Shown here one piece after another: positions 34,574 through 44,477 of a DNA stretch of 64,000 nt. The notes beneath the pieces were generated by a model, which saw only the letters and a list, made by a program, of their open reading frames with translations, was not told where the DNA came from and did not search any database. Location: assembly GCF_001426195.1 (NCBI RefSeq), contig NZ_LMRS01000001.1, forward strand, positions 436,501 through 500,500. The letters are read 5' to 3'. Position numbers and translations under genes: made by a program. The DNA is from Sphingomonas sp. Leaf339. Lineage in GTDB: Bacteria > Pseudomonadota > Alphaproteobacteria > Sphingomonadales > Sphingomonadaceae. Every line of letters begins with the position of its first letter. The first letter of the stretch is position 1.

Positions 34574-37302
34574 CGCGCCGCCTCACGCTGCAACCCGAAC
34601 AGAAACGCCAGTACCGCGCCGACAACGACCATGTACACGCCCAGATCGAACGAGATGGTCGTGCTCAATTTCGGCACCCAGCCATAAGGTTCGGTCCATA
34701 ATTGCGTCATGAACGCCTGACCGCCCAGCATCCCCGGCAGGCCGCTGATGAAGGCCAGAGCCAGACCGCCGCCGACCAGTGTCGATGGCCGCACGCGCAA
34801 TGTTCGCTCGGCGGATCGCACGCCTCGCGCCAGCGACAGGATTGCGAACGCCAATGCCGCCGCCAACCCACCGACGAACCCACCACCCGGCTGGTCATGG
34901 CCGCGCCACAGGATCACGATCGACGCCACCAGCAGCAGCACGAACAAGTGGCCACTGGCGGCGGCGAAGCTGTAATGCACCGACTGGACGGCATCGTCGC
35001 TGTCCCGCTTGCCGGGCCGGACACCCAGCAACGATCCCGCGAGCAGCGCCGCGATGGCTATCACGGCGGTTTCGCCCAGCGTGTCGAATCCCCGGAAATC
35101 GACGAGGATCACGTTGACGACATTATGGCCTTTGCCGGCGATGTAACTCATCTGCCCGAACCAGTCGGCGGCTGGCGTGGCGTTCTGCACCGCCGCCATG
35201 TCGAGCAGCGCAACGAACATCACGATCCCGAACGAGGCGGCGATGATCCCGTCGGTCCGCCGCTGCGATCCTGACCTCGTCGATTTCACGGACAGCGGTA
35301 CGATCAGCAACAGGGCGGTCAACAGCACCACGATCAGCGCCTCGACCGCAAACTGGGTGATGGCCAGATCAGGTGCGCCGTTGGTCATGAATGTGATCGC
35401 CACCGCGAAACCCGTCAGCCCCACCGCCACCATCGCTGTCAGCAAATTCTTCGCCCGTGCCGCCGCCAGGGCCCCCGCCACGCCGGTCAGTGTCACCAGT
35501 ATGTCGCCCACCATCGGCCGATCGCCGATCGCGATCCGTGGAGCCGCGCCGATCTGCCACCAGATCGCGATCACCAGCGCGGCGATCACCGCGATCGTCG
35601 TCGCCAGATAGCGTCGGAGATCACCATGCTCCACCAGCCGCGTCAGAGCCGCACTGGCACGCAACAGCGTCCGCAACAGGCGTTCCCAAACCCGTTCGAT
35701 CCCGAATCGTTCGAACCCGCCCTGACGCCGCAACCGCAGATGGATCGCGCGCCAATACCGGACGATCACGAATCCGATCGCCACGACCACGGCACTCAGC
35801 GCCAGCATCGGCGTCAGCCCATGCCACACCGCCACGTCTACCTTCACCGGTTGCCGGTACACCGCCGCCACCGCCGGTCGGATCGCGACGCGGGTGATCC
35901 AGTCGGGCTCCAGGCTGATGACTAGGCCGGCCAGCGACAACAGCAGCGGCGGCATCGCGACGGAGAAACTTTCGGGATGCTTGATCTCGATCGGATGATC
36001 CGCCTTCAAAAAGAACGGATTCAGCGTGATGACGGCGGCGACGCCGACCATCACCGCGTTGACCAGCACGGCGATCGCCAGCGGAACCAGTTCCCAACTG
36101 CTCTCCAGTTGCGCCTCGAACAGAAACTCCTTTGAAATGAAGCCCAGAAACGGCGGAATGCCCGCCATCGACAGGCTGGCGCCGGTGCAGGCCAGCGCCG
36201 TCAGCGGCAGGGATTTGCGCAACCCCCCCAGCGCGCGGAGACTGCCCAGACCGGTCGAATGCAGCACCGATCCGGCGCAGAAGAATAGCGCCGCCTTGTA
36301 CAGCGCGTGCGCCAGCAGGAACCCGATCATCGCCACCGTCGCCGCCGGCCCGTCCAGCCCGACCAGCAGCACGAGGATACCGAGCGACGCGATCGTCGAA
36401 TAGGCGAGTGCCGCCTTGAAACTCTCGGCGCGCAAGGCCTGCGTCGCGGCGACCAGCATCGTGATGCAGGCAACGGTGATGAGCAGCGTGCGCCCCCACC
36501 AAACGCCCGCGATCAATGGCTCGAACCGGGCGAGCAGATAGATGCCCAGCTTCACCATGGTCGCCGAATGCAGGTACGACGACGCCGGCGTCGGCGCCTG
36601 CATCGCGTTGGGCAGCCAGAAATGGAACGGGAACTGCGCGGATTTGGTGAAGGCGGCGATCAGGATGCCGATGATGATCGGCGTGGCCAGCGGGCTCGCC
36701 AGTATCTCCGGCGCCCGGTCGATCGCGCCCGACAGCGAATAACTGGCCAGCACATGCCCGATCATGACCGTTGCGGCGACCAGCGCCAGGCCGCCACCCG
36801 CCGTCACCTGCAATGCCATGATCGCGGCGCGGCGCGCACGCGCGCTACGACCGTCGAACCCGATCAGCAGGAACGACAGGATACTGGTCGCTTCCCAGAA
36901 CACGATCAACACCAGCATGTTGTCGGCCAGCACCGATCCCAGCATCGCCGTCATGAACAACAGGATCAGCGTCAGGAACCGGCTGCGGTCCGGTCGTGAC
37001 TTGTTGGTCAGGTAGCCGCCCGAATAGATCGTCACCAACCCGCCGATCGCCGTTATCAACAGGCAGAACAGGAACGAGAATCCATCGAGCCTAAGCGTTA
37101 CGTCCAGCCCCAGCGACGGCGCCCAGCGCCAGCTCTCGCTCCGCACCCAACCGCGCTCGATCACCGGCGCCAGCGCGATGAAAGCGCCCAGCAACCCGAA
37201 CGGGAACAGCGCGACGACCAGCCCCGCGCCCTTGCCCATGATGCGGGCGACGAGCGGAACGATGCAACTGCCGACGAGCGCAAGGAACAGGATCAGGAGC
37301 AT
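34570..37302 (-). CDS. mrpA: Na+/H+ antiporter fused subunits A and B (MrpA-MrpB)
   Basis: 910 residues. Residues 1-500 are NuoL-like (IVFWEATSILSFLLIGFDG, FTKSAQFPFHFWLPNAMQAP, AALAYSTIASLGILVLL, PFLGFISKEFLFEAQLESSW). Then a MrpA C-terminal region (IRYWRAIHLRLRR, DLAITQFAVEALIVVLL), and a MrpB domain fills the last ~130 residues (RGHDQPGGGFVGGLAAALAF, FLFGLQREAAR). Fusion of A and B is normal in Group 2 mrp operons, so the set A/B-C-D-E-F-G is complete. The complex exchanges Na+ (or K+) for H+ and gives salt and alkali tolerance. First gene of the operon; the promoter lies within 37303-37402. Confidence 0.96.
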   Translation of the reverse strand: MLLILFLALVGSCIVPLVARIMGKGAGLVVALFPFGLLGAFIALAPVIERGWVRSESWRWAPSLGLDVTLRLDGFSFLFCLLITAIGGLVTIYSGGYLTNKSRPDRSRFLTLILLFMTAMLGSVLADNMLVLIVFWEATSILSFLLIGFDGRSARARRAAIMALQVTAGGGLALVAATVMIGHVLASYSLSGAIDRAPEILASPLATPIIIGILIAAFTKSAQFPFHFWLPNAMQAPTPASSYLHSATMVKLGIYLLARFEPLIAGVWWGRTLLITVACITMLVAATQALRAESFKAALAYSTIASLGILVLLVGLDGPAATVAMIGFLLAHALYKAALFFCAGSVLHSTGLGSLRALGGLRKSLPLTALACTGASLSMAGIPPFLGFISKEFLFEAQLESSWELVPLAIAVLVNAVMVGVAAVITLNPFFLKADHPIEIKHPESFSVAMPPLLLSLAGLVISLEPDWITRVAIRPAVAAVYRQPVKVDVAVWHGLTPMLALSAVVVAIGFVIVRYWRAIHLRLRRQGGFERFGIERVWERLLRTLLRASAALTRLVEHGDLRRYLATTIAVIAALVIAIWWQIGAAPRIAIGDRPMVGDILVTLTGVAGALAAARAKNLLTAMVAVGLTGFAVAITFMTNGAPDLAITQFAVEALIVVLLTALLLIVPLSVKSTRSGSQRRTDGIIAASFGIVMFVALLDMAAVQNATPAADWFGQMSYIAGKGHNVVNVILVDFRGFDTLGETAVIAIAALLAGSLLGVRPGKRDSDDAVQSVHYSFAAASGHLFVLLLVASIVILWRGHDQPGGGFVGGLAAALAFAILSLARGVRSAERTLRVRPSTLVGGGLALAFISGLPGMLGGQAFMTQLWTEPYGWVPKLSTTISFDLGVYMVVVGAVLAFLFGLQREAAR

Positions 37303-37402
37303 AGGGCCCCATCGGTACCAATCATTAACACCGAACGCGCTGCGTCACGATGGGTTCGGACAGGACGATGTTTTTTGCCGGACCGCGCCGACGGGTTCCC
37401 GT

Positions 37403-38491
37403 TCAGCGACCGCTCCGCCGCGCCGCCGGTCGCTGGCGCGGGGCCGCATCGGACTGTCGCCGCACCAGCGTGTAATCGGCGGTGACGTGGCGGGGATGCT
37501 CAGGGTCAGCAACACGACCCGCCTTGCGCGCCCGGATCGCGCGGATCAGAAGGTCGACGGCGGTACGCGACATTTCGGTCACCGGCTGGCGGATGGTCGT
37601 CAGCTCGGGCCAGATCGTCGTGGCGAGGGCGGTATCGTCGAACCCGCACACGGTCAGGTCGCCCGGCACGTCCAGCCCACGCCTGTGCGCGATGGCGACG
37701 GTCGCGGCGGCCATGTCGTCGTTCGAGGCGAAGATCGCGGTCGGCGGATCGGTCAGGTCGAGCAACTGGTCCGCGGCATCCAGCCCGGATCGATAAGTGA
37801 ACAGACCCTCCGCCACCAGTTCCGGCGCATCGGGCAACCCCAGCTCGGCCAGCGCCCTTCGGTAACCGGTCAACCGTTCGCCGCTGGCGGTCTGGTTGCG
37901 GTTGCCGGTGATGAAGCCGATGCGGCGATGGCCCAGCCCGCCCAGATGGCGTGTCATGTCATACGCTGCCTGTTCATCATCGATGCTGACCGCCATCGCC
38001 CAATCCGGCGCGCGGCCGGTGGCGACCGCGACGACCAGCACGTCCTGTTTTTCCAGCGCGGCCAGCACGGCGGCGGAATCCGACAGCGGCGGCGGCAGGA
38101 CGATGCCGTCGATGCGCCCCCTCATCAGATGTTCGATGGCGGTGCCTTCCAGCCCCGCCTCGTCGCATTTCTCGACCACCAGCTGTACGTTGCTGCGGCT
38201 TGCCTGATCGAGACTGCCGACCAGAAACTCGCTGAGATAGGCGAAGCTGGGATTGGAATGGAGCAGGCCGATGCGGATTTCCTCGCCCCCGGCCAGCGCA
38301 CGGGCCGCGGCACTCGGCGCATAGTTCAACTCGGCGATCGCGGTCTGCACGATTTCGCGCGTCTCGTCGCGGACATTGCCCTCGTTATTGATGACGCGCG
38401 ACACCGTCATCGGCGACACGCCGGCCAGTTTCGCCACGTCGCTGATCGTCGGCGCGTTGCGCTGGCGCCGGGAGGCGCGTGGCTCCTTCAT
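37403..38491 (-). CDS. LacI-family transcriptional regulator
   Basis: 362 residues. The ATG at 38491 follows GGAAGGGG by 6 bases. N-terminal helix-turn-helix APTISDVAKLAGVSPMTVSRVIN with hinge-helix residues LNYAPSAAARALAGG. Then the sugar-binding effector domain (IRIGLLHSNPSFAYLSEFLV, HLGGLGHRRIGFITG, PTAIFASNDDMAAATVAIA, CGFDDTALATTIWPELTT). The long upstream extension is out of frame with the dehydrogenase gene. It lies 79 bases downstream of the dehydrogenase on the same strand, so the two are probably co-transcribed and the regulator senses a sugar acid of that pathway. Confidence 0.93.
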   Translation of the reverse strand: MKEPRASRRQRNAPTISDVAKLAGVSPMTVSRVINNEGNVRDETREIVQTAIAELNYAPSAAARALAGGEEIRIGLLHSNPSFAYLSEFLVGSLDQASRSNVQLVVEKCDEAGLEGTAIEHLMRGRIDGIVLPPPLSDSAAVLAALEKQDVLVVAVATGRAPDWAMAVSIDDEQAAYDMTRHLGGLGHRRIGFITGNRNQTASGERLTGYRRALAELGLPDAPELVAEGLFTYRSGLDAADQLLDLTDPPTAIFASNDDMAAATVAIAHRRGLDVPGDLTVCGFDDTALATTIWPELTTIRQPVTEMSRTAVDLLIRAIRARKAGRVADPEHPRHVTADYTLVRRQSDAAPRQRPAARRSGR

Positions 38492-38570
38492 GCAGACCCC
38501 TTCCGTCCGGCAGCATGAACTGCCGGACGGGAGTGAGCAAGCTGCACCACGACGCAGATCGTCGCGCAGA

Positions 38571-40151
38571 TCAGCGCGGCGACACCTCGCGCAGGCCGTC
38601 CATCCGGCGGGCGACGCCCCATGGATTGCCGTCGCCCAGCGCGGCGGGCAGCAACGACGGCGCCAGGTTCTGGAAGCACACCGGCCGCAGGAAGCGATAG
38701 ATCGCCAGCGTGCCGACCGACGTGGTGCGGCCGTCGCTGGTGGCAGGGAAGGGACCACCATGCACCATCGCATGGCTCACCTCGACCCCCGTCGGCCAGC
38801 CATTGGCGAGGATGCGGCCGACACGGCGCGCGATCACCGGAATCAGTTGCGCGGCATCCGCCTCGTCCGCGGCGTCCATCTGCAACGTCGCGGTCAGCTG
38901 GCCTTCCAGCGACGCGATGACGCTGGCGATCTCGGCCATGTCGGCACAGCGGACGACGATCGCCGACGACCCGAACACCTCATGGCCCAGCGCGCGATCG
39001 GCCAGGAAGCTGGCCGCATCCGTCTGGAACAGCGCGCCGACCGCCTGATTGACGCCTTCGCCCACGCAACCGCGCGCGACCGTCTTCACCGACTGATGCG
39101 CGGCAAGCGCATCGACGCCCTGTTCGAAACTGGCATGAATGCCCGGCGACAGCATGACGGCCGGCTGGCTGCCGGTCATCGCGGTGGTCGCGGCTGCGAT
39201 GAACGTGTCCAGCGCGGGGCTATCGATCGCCAGTACCAGACCGGGGTTGGTGCAGAACTGGCCCGCGCCCATCGTCAGCGACTGGACGAACGCCGTCGCC
39301 ATCGCCTCGCCCCGCGCTTCCAGCGCGGCGGGGAACAGGATGACGGGGTTGATGCTCGACATCTCGGCATAGACCGGGATCGGCTGCTCGCGCCCGGCGG
39401 CGATCCGCACCAGAGCGAGGCCACCGCCGCGCGACCCGGTAAAGCCCACCGCCTGGATGCGCGGATCGGCGACCAGCGCACCGCCCAGATCGTTGGTCTC
39501 ACCCGGCAAGTACGAGAACGTACCGGCAGGCAGGCCGGCGTCGGCGACTGCCTTGGCGATCGCGCGCGCTACCAATTCGCCGGTGCCGGGATGCGCCGGA
39601 TGGCCCTTCACCACCACCGGGCAACCGGCGGCCAGTGCCGAGGCGGTGTCGCCACCGGCGACCGAAAACGCGAGCGGGAAGTTCGATGCACCGAACACCG
39701 CCACCGGGCCGATCGCCAGGTTGACGCGGCGCAGGTCGGGGCGGGGCAGGGGCGCCCGATCGGGCATGGCGGGATCGATCGTGGCGTCCAGCCAGTCACC
39801 CTGACGCACGACCTGTGCGAACAGCTTCAACTGGCCGACGGTGCGACCGCGCTCACCCTCCAACCGGGCGCGCGGCAAGCCGCTTTCCGCCATCGCACGA
39901 ACGATCAGGTCGTCGCCGATCGCCACGATCGCATCGGCAATGCCTTCAAGGAACGCGGCCCGATCCTGGGGCGTCGTCGCCGAATAGATCGGGAAGGCGG
40001 CATCGGCCAGCGCGCAGGCATCGGCGACCGCGCCGGCATCCGCCGACGAGAAATCGGGCGTCAGCGTCTCGCCGCTCGCCGGATCGATTGCGCTGAAACG
40101 CGCCGTCGCCTGGCGTTCGTCGCTGCCGATCAGCATGGCTCCGTCGATCAT
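38571..40151 (-). CDS. Aldehyde dehydrogenase, alpha-ketoglutaric semialdehyde dehydrogenase type
   Basis: 526 residues of the NADP+-dependent 2,5-dioxovalerate dehydrogenase subgroup. It oxidises ketoglutarate semialdehyde to 2-oxoglutarate at the end of pentose, uronate or aldarate degradation. Seen: GPVAVFGASNFPLAFSVAGG (substrate side), PVVVKGHPAHPGTGELVA (cofactor Lys), VGFTGSRGGG, YAEMSSINPV (Glu) and the catalytic Cys in MGAGQFCTNPGLVL. The ATG at 40151 has AAGGA about 9 bases upstream; an adjacent GTG (40154) is possible. It precedes the LacI gene. No dehydratase or lactonase of the pathway is in view. Confidence 0.9.
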   Translation of the reverse strand: MIDGAMLIGSDERQATARFSAIDPASGETLTPDFSSADAGAVADACALADAAFPIYSATTPQDRAAFLEGIADAIVAIGDDLIVRAMAESGLPRARLEGERGRTVGQLKLFAQVVRQGDWLDATIDPAMPDRAPLPRPDLRRVNLAIGPVAVFGASNFPLAFSVAGGDTASALAAGCPVVVKGHPAHPGTGELVARAIAKAVADAGLPAGTFSYLPGETNDLGGALVADPRIQAVGFTGSRGGGLALVRIAAGREQPIPVYAEMSSINPVILFPAALEARGEAMATAFVQSLTMGAGQFCTNPGLVLAIDSPALDTFIAAATTAMTGSQPAVMLSPGIHASFEQGVDALAAHQSVKTVARGCVGEGVNQAVGALFQTDAASFLADRALGHEVFGSSAIVVRCADMAEIASVIASLEGQLTATLQMDAADEADAAQLIPVIARRVGRILANGWPTGVEVSHAMVHGGPFPATSDGRTTSVGTLAIYRFLRPVCFQNLAPSLLPAALGDGNPWGVARRMDGLREVSPR

Positions 40152-40266
40152 CACTCACATTCCTTGGTTGTTCTATTGTCGGACAGATAGCGACTGTCGG
40201 GCCATTTCGCGACCCCTTGATGACAGATCGCGCTACCAGACTTGAGCGGCGAGCCGCAAGGCCGAC

Positions 40267-41973
40267 TCAGTGAGCGCTCGCTCCCTCCGCGCCGATGCCC
40301 GTTTCCGACCGGACGCGCTGTGCCAGATAACCGCTTCGGTCTACCGCCGCCCGGCCGCTGCGATCCAGCGTCGACACCAGCCAGATGACGAAGAACGCCG
40401 CCGGGATCGAAAAGATCGCCGGCGAGCCATAGGGATAGATCGGCGCCGCATGACCCAACACCGTCACCCAGATCGCCGGCGACAGGATGGTCAGGCCCAG
40501 CGCCAGCAACAGTCCGGTCGCACCGCCCGCCACCACACCGCGCGTCGTGCACCCACGCCACAGCAGCGACAGCAACAGCACCGGGAAATTGGCCGATGCC
40601 GCCAGCGCAAAGGCGAGACTGACCATGAATGCGACATTCTGCGATTCGAACAGGATGCCCAGCACGATCGCGATGGCCGCCAGCACCAGTACGGTGATCC
40701 GCGATACCCGCAGTTCCTTGGCTGAATCGACCCGGCCGCGCGCGAAGACGCTGGCATACAGATCGTGGCTGACCGCCGACGCGCCCGACAGGGTCAGGCC
40801 CGCGACCACCGCCAGGATCGTCGCGAACGCGACCGCAGAAATGAAGCCCAGGAAGATGTCGCCACCCACCGCATGCGCCAGATGGATCGCCGCCATGTTG
40901 CCGCCGCCGCGTAATGCGCCGGCCGCATCGAGATAGCCCGGATCGGTCGCCACCAGCACGATCGCGCCGAAGCCGATGATGAAGGTCAGCAGGTAGAAAT
41001 ATCCGATCCACCCCGTCGCCCACAACACCGATGTCCGCGCCGCCTTGGCATCGGGCACGGTGAAGAAGCGCATCAGGATGTGCGGCAGGCCGGCGGTGCC
41101 GAACATCAGCGCCATGCCGAGCGAGATCGCCGAGATCGAATCCTTCACGAACCCGCCCGGCGCCATGATCGCACTGCCGGCCTTCGCGGCGGCATCGGGC
41201 GTGGCGCCCTTGCCCAGCGCCAGTTGCGTCTTCACCTCCACCGCGCGGGCGAACATCGCCTCGGGCGAAAAGCCGAACTTGGCAAGCACCGCGACCGCGA
41301 TGAACGTCGCTGCGCCCAGCAACAGCCCCGCCTTCACGATCTGTACCCAGGTCGTCGCGGTCATGCCGCCGAACAGGACATAGAAAGTCATCAGCACGCC
41401 GACGATCACGACCGCATAGCTATAGGGCAGGCCGAACAGCAGCCGGATCAACTGCCCCGCACCAACCATCTGCGCGATCAGGTAGAACAGCACGACCATC
41501 AGCGTCGATATTGCCGCGAACGTCCTGACCGGCGTCTGGGCGAACCGGAACGATGCGACATCGGCAAAGGTGAAGCGTCCCAGATTGCGCAGCCGCTCCG
41601 CCATCAGGAACAACAGGATCGGCCAGCCGACAAGGAAGCCGATCGAATAGATCAGCCCGTCATACCCATCGGTGTAGATCTGCGCGGAAATCCCCAGGAA
41701 CGACGCCGCCGACATGAAATCGCCAGCGATGGCGAGCCCGTTCTGGAACCCGGTGATGCCACCGCCCGCCGTGTAGAAATCGGACGCCGTCTTGGTCTTG
41801 CGCGCCGCCCAGCGGGTGATGCCCAACGTCAGCAGGACGAAGCCCGCGAACATCCCAAGTGCGATCCAGTTGGTCGGTTGCTGCGCGCCGCCGGGCGCGA
41901 CGGCATGCGCCTGCGCCGCGTCGGCAAGGGCGATTCCGCCTAACGCGGCGACGCCCGTTGTGATGAGCCTCAC
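40267..41973 (-). CDS. actP: ActP-type cation/acetate symporter
   Basis: 568 residues of the sodium:solute symporter family, about 14 membrane helices after a cleavable or first hydrophobic leader ([15 protein letters not shown]). Strong ActP landmarks: [77 protein letters not shown]. It imports acetate, propionate or pyruvate-like monocarboxylates with Na+. Its ATG overlaps the stop of the DUF485 gene by 4 bases, the standard yjcH-actP pairing. Confidence 0.93.
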   Translation of the reverse strand: MRLITTGVAALGGIALADAAQAHAVAPGGAQQPTNWIALGMFAGFVLLTLGITRWAARKTKTASDFYTAGGGITGFQNGLAIAGDFMSAASFLGISAQIYTDGYDGLIYSIGFLVGWPILLFLMAERLRNLGRFTFADVASFRFAQTPVRTFAAISTLMVVLFYLIAQMVGAGQLIRLLFGLPYSYAVVIVGVLMTFYVLFGGMTATTWVQIVKAGLLLGAATFIAVAVLAKFGFSPEAMFARAVEVKTQLALGKGATPDAAAKAGSAIMAPGGFVKDSISAISLGMALMFGTAGLPHILMRFFTVPDAKAARTSVLWATGWIGYFYLLTFIIGFGAIVLVATDPGYLDAAGALRGGGNMAAIHLAHAVGGDIFLGFISAVAFATILAVVAGLTLSGASAVSHDLYASVFARGRVDSAKELRVSRITVLVLAAIAIVLGILFESQNVAFMVSLAFALAASANFPVLLLSLLWRGCTTRGVVAGGATGLLLALGLTILSPAIWVTVLGHAAPIYPYGSPAIFSIPAAFFVIWLVSTLDRSGRAAVDRSGYLAQRVRSETGIGAEGASAH

Positions 41974-42290
41974 GCGTCGACCGCGCGCAGCACGGCGGCG
42001 AGATCGGCGTCGAACACCCGGTTTGCCCGCCAGACGTACAAAGCCGTCAGCGTGATCGCGAGGATGATGATGCCCAGCCCGACCGGCACGCCCAGCGTCA
42101 TCGCCCCGCCGGAAATCGACCGGCCCAAAAAGGTGGGATCGAACGCAATCAGCAGGATGAATCCGAAATAGGCGATCAGGATGATGGTAGTCAGCGCCGC
42201 CGCGAACCGGTTGCGGGTCCGCGTGAGATGCCGATAGGCCGGTGTCGCGGCCAGTTGCTCCAGCACGTCGTCCTGAACGGTCACGGTCAT
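41970..42290 (-). CDS. DUF485 membrane protein partner of ActP
   Basis: 106 residues with two membrane helices ([22 protein letters not shown] and [20 protein letters not shown]). The family is the YjcH-type small protein always found upstream of actP. Its role is thought to be symporter assembly or stability. Overlaps actP by 4 bases. Confidence 0.92.
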   Translation of the reverse strand: MTVTVQDDVLEQLAATPAYRHLTRTRNRFAAALTTIILIAYFGFILLIAFDPTFLGRSISGGAMTLGVPVGLGIIILAITLTALYVWRANRVFDADLAAVLRAVDA

Positions 42291-42412
42291 CCCTTCCCCC
42301 TCATTTGTCGGATCACGCTATCCGGTGTGATGGCGGAATGACAGCGCCTTGATGCTTGACCCGCCATCGATTGCTCCGCCATGTCGATGGCACGACTGGG
42401 GAGGAATATCCG

Positions 42413-43717
42413 ATGAACGCAACGCTGGCTCGCGGCGTCGCCGTGGGGGCGCTGGCCGGACTGTTGTTCGGTTTCGACACGGCCGTCATCGCGGGGACGA
42501 CGGCTGGCGTCCGCCAAGCCTTCTCGCTGGACGCGGCGGGCGTCGGCATCACCGTGTCGAGCGCGCTTTGGGGTACGCTGGCCGGCGCCTTGTTGGCGGG
42601 GAAGCCCGGCGACCGCTTCGGCGCGCGGGTGTCCTTGCAGGCGATCGCGTTGCTCTACGTCGTATCCGGACTCGGTTGCCTGATGGCGTGGGACTGGGGC
42701 GCGTTGCTGCTGTTCCGGGTGATGGCGGGGCTGGCGGTCGGCGCGTCGTCCGTGCTGGCGCCCGTCTATATCGCGGAGATCGCGCCGGCGGAGAAGCGCG
42801 GTGCCTTGGTCGGCGCGTTCCAGTTGAACGTCGTGCTGGGTATTCTCATCGCGTATCTCAGCAATTTCTGGGTTTCCAGTCTCGATCTCGGCGACTGGGA
42901 ATGGCGGGTGAAGTTCGGCGTCACGGCGGCGCCGGCGCTGCTACTGCTCCTGCTGCTCTTCACCATCCCCGACAGTCCGCGCTGGCTGGCCGCGAAGCGT
43001 CGTGATGACGAGGCGCTGGACGTGCTGGGGCGGCTGGGCATCGCCGACCCCAGGGCGGAACTGGCGAGCTTCCACCGCAGCGACGAAAGCACGGGCGAGG
43101 CGAAGCTGAGCTGGCGGCGGCATCGCAAGCCGATGCTGCTGGCGATCACGATCGCCGCGTTCAACCAGCTGTCGGGCATCAACGCCATCCTCTATTATCT
43201 GAACGACATCTTCGCCGCGGCTGGCTTCGACAATGTGTCGGCGGATCGGCAGGCGATCGTGATCGGCGCGGCAAACCTGTTCTTCACCGCGCTGGCGCTG
43301 ACCGTCATCGACCGGCTGGGAAGGCGGACGCTGCTGTTGATCGGTTCGGTCGGGTTGACTGCGACGCTGGCTGGCACCGCCGCAGTGTTCCTCAGCGGGG
43401 TGGGCGAGGAGTGGCTGTTGTGGCTGTTGGTCGGCTTCATCGCGTTCTTCGCCTTCAGCCAGGGCGCGGTGATCTGGGTCTATGTCAGCGAGATATTCCC
43501 CACCGAGGTGCGGGCGCGGGGACAGGCGCTGGGATCGTCGACGCATTGGGCGGTCGATGCGGTGATCGCCACCGGCTTCCCCCTGGTTGCCGCCGCCTCG
43601 CGCGGGGCGCCGTTCGTGGTGTTCGCCGCGATGATGGCGGCGCAGTTCGTGGTGGTTTTCCTGTTTTTCCCGGAGACCAAAGGAAAGTCGCTGGAGAAAC
43701 TCGGCAGCGGCCTCTGA
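42413..43717 (+). CDS. Sugar porter of the major facilitator superfamily
   Basis: 434 residues, 12 membrane helices. The ATG at 42413 follows GAGGAA. Sugar porter signatures are present: LAGLLFGFDTAVIAG, GKPGDRFGARVSL, APVYIAEIAPAEKRGALVG, PDSPRWLAAKRR. The glucose/xylose-type motif is in FNQLSGINAILYYLNDI, then VIDRLGRRTLLLIG and the end motif PETKGKS. Proton-coupled uptake of glucose, xylose or similar is expected. Divergent from the DUF485-actP pair across 122 bases. Confidence 0.94.
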   Translation: MNATLARGVAVGALAGLLFGFDTAVIAGTTAGVRQAFSLDAAGVGITVSSALWGTLAGALLAGKPGDRFGARVSLQAIALLYVVSGLGCLMAWDWGALLLFRVMAGLAVGASSVLAPVYIAEIAPAEKRGALVGAFQLNVVLGILIAYLSNFWVSSLDLGDWEWRVKFGVTAAPALLLLLLLFTIPDSPRWLAAKRRDDEALDVLGRLGIADPRAELASFHRSDESTGEAKLSWRRHRKPMLLAITIAAFNQLSGINAILYYLNDIFAAAGFDNVSADRQAIVIGAANLFFTALALTVIDRLGRRTLLLIGSVGLTATLAGTAAVFLSGVGEEWLLWLLVGFIAFFAFSQGAVIWVYVSEIFPTEVRARGQALGSSTHWAVDAVIATGFPLVAAASRGAPFVVFAAMMAAQFVVVFLFFPETKGKSLEKLGSGL

Positions 43718-43721
43718 CGGA

Positions 43722-44477
43722 TCAATTGCGGATCAGCGTGCGGACCAGATCGAGGTCCGCCGGCTTGTCGACATCGACCGCCGCCAGACCGAAGGGCGTC
43801 ACGACCACCGCCACCTCGACCCCCGCCCGGTGGCCGAGGTGGCGAACGGCGTCGTTCAACGTCAGGCGCCCGGTCAGATAACGCAACAACAGGCCGGGCC
43901 CGAGCCGGCGCACGATCCGCCACGGCCGCTTCCGATCCGCCTCGACCTGCGCCCACAGGCCGATCGCGCCGGCGGCGCGGGGGGTGGCGAGCCAGAACAG
44001 GTTGCACCCCGACCACGCACCATCGGCGAAGCGCAGATAGGTGCGGCGCGTGCCTGGTGCCGCCGCTTCGATTACGTCCTGCCGTGCCAGCAGCGTCGCC
44101 ACATCCGTGCCCGGCGGCAGATCGGCGATGAAGCGGTCGATCCATGCCGGCCGCAACAAGGCATGGTCGGCGGTGGTGACGAGCAGGGGCGTCCCCAGCG
44201 CCTCCAGCCCGCGCGCCACGCTGCCACTGGGACCGGACGCGGTCGGGATCACGCGCAGGTGCAGCCGGTTCGCCTCGGCAACGACGGCGGCGTCGTCGGC
44301 CGACACGGCAACCGTCATTGCGCCGGCCCCGCGCACGGCGACGGCGACGCGGGAAAGCAGCGTCTCGCCGTCCAGGACGATCAACGCCTTGTGCGGCACC
44401 CCGGCATATGCGGCAAGCGGGTCGACCGCCCCCGGCCGCGATCCGGCGAGGATCAGCGCAGACCAGGCGTCCGTCAT
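43722..44477 (-). CDS. MobA-like nucleotidyltransferase, third gene of the lipid kinase operon
   Basis: 251 residues with a GT-A-like NTP transferase fold: SALILAGSRPG start (glycine-rich loop, weakened), AGVPHKALIVLDGETLLSRV, LVTTADHALL with the metal Asp region, and YLRFADGAWSGCNLFWL. It probably activates a phosphorylated head-group alcohol as a CDP or other NDP derivative. Its ATG overlaps the stop of the Tam41-like gene (ATGA), so the three genes (kinase, Tam41-like, transferase) form one operon. A similar gene set serves ceramide-phosphoglycerate synthesis in Caulobacter; the match is from memory and unverified. Confidence 0.8.
   Translation of the reverse strand: MTDAWSALILAGSRPGAVDPLAAYAGVPHKALIVLDGETLLSRVAVAVRGAGAMTVAVSADDAAVVAEANRLHLRVIPTASGPSGSVARGLEALGTPLLVTTADHALLRPAWIDRFIADLPPGTDVATLLARQDVIEAAAPGTRRTYLRFADGAWSGCNLFWLATPRAAGAIGLWAQVEADRKRPWRIVRRLGPGLLLRYLTGRLTLNDAVRHLGHRAGVEVAVVVTPFGLAAVDVDKPADLDLVRTLIRN

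Noticed and set aside
40221-40245. LacI-type half-site TGGTAGC (minus strand) upstream of the aldehyde dehydrogenase
   Set aside because: Only the left half matches the common TGGTAGCGCTACCA form; the right half diverges, so I do not call an operator.
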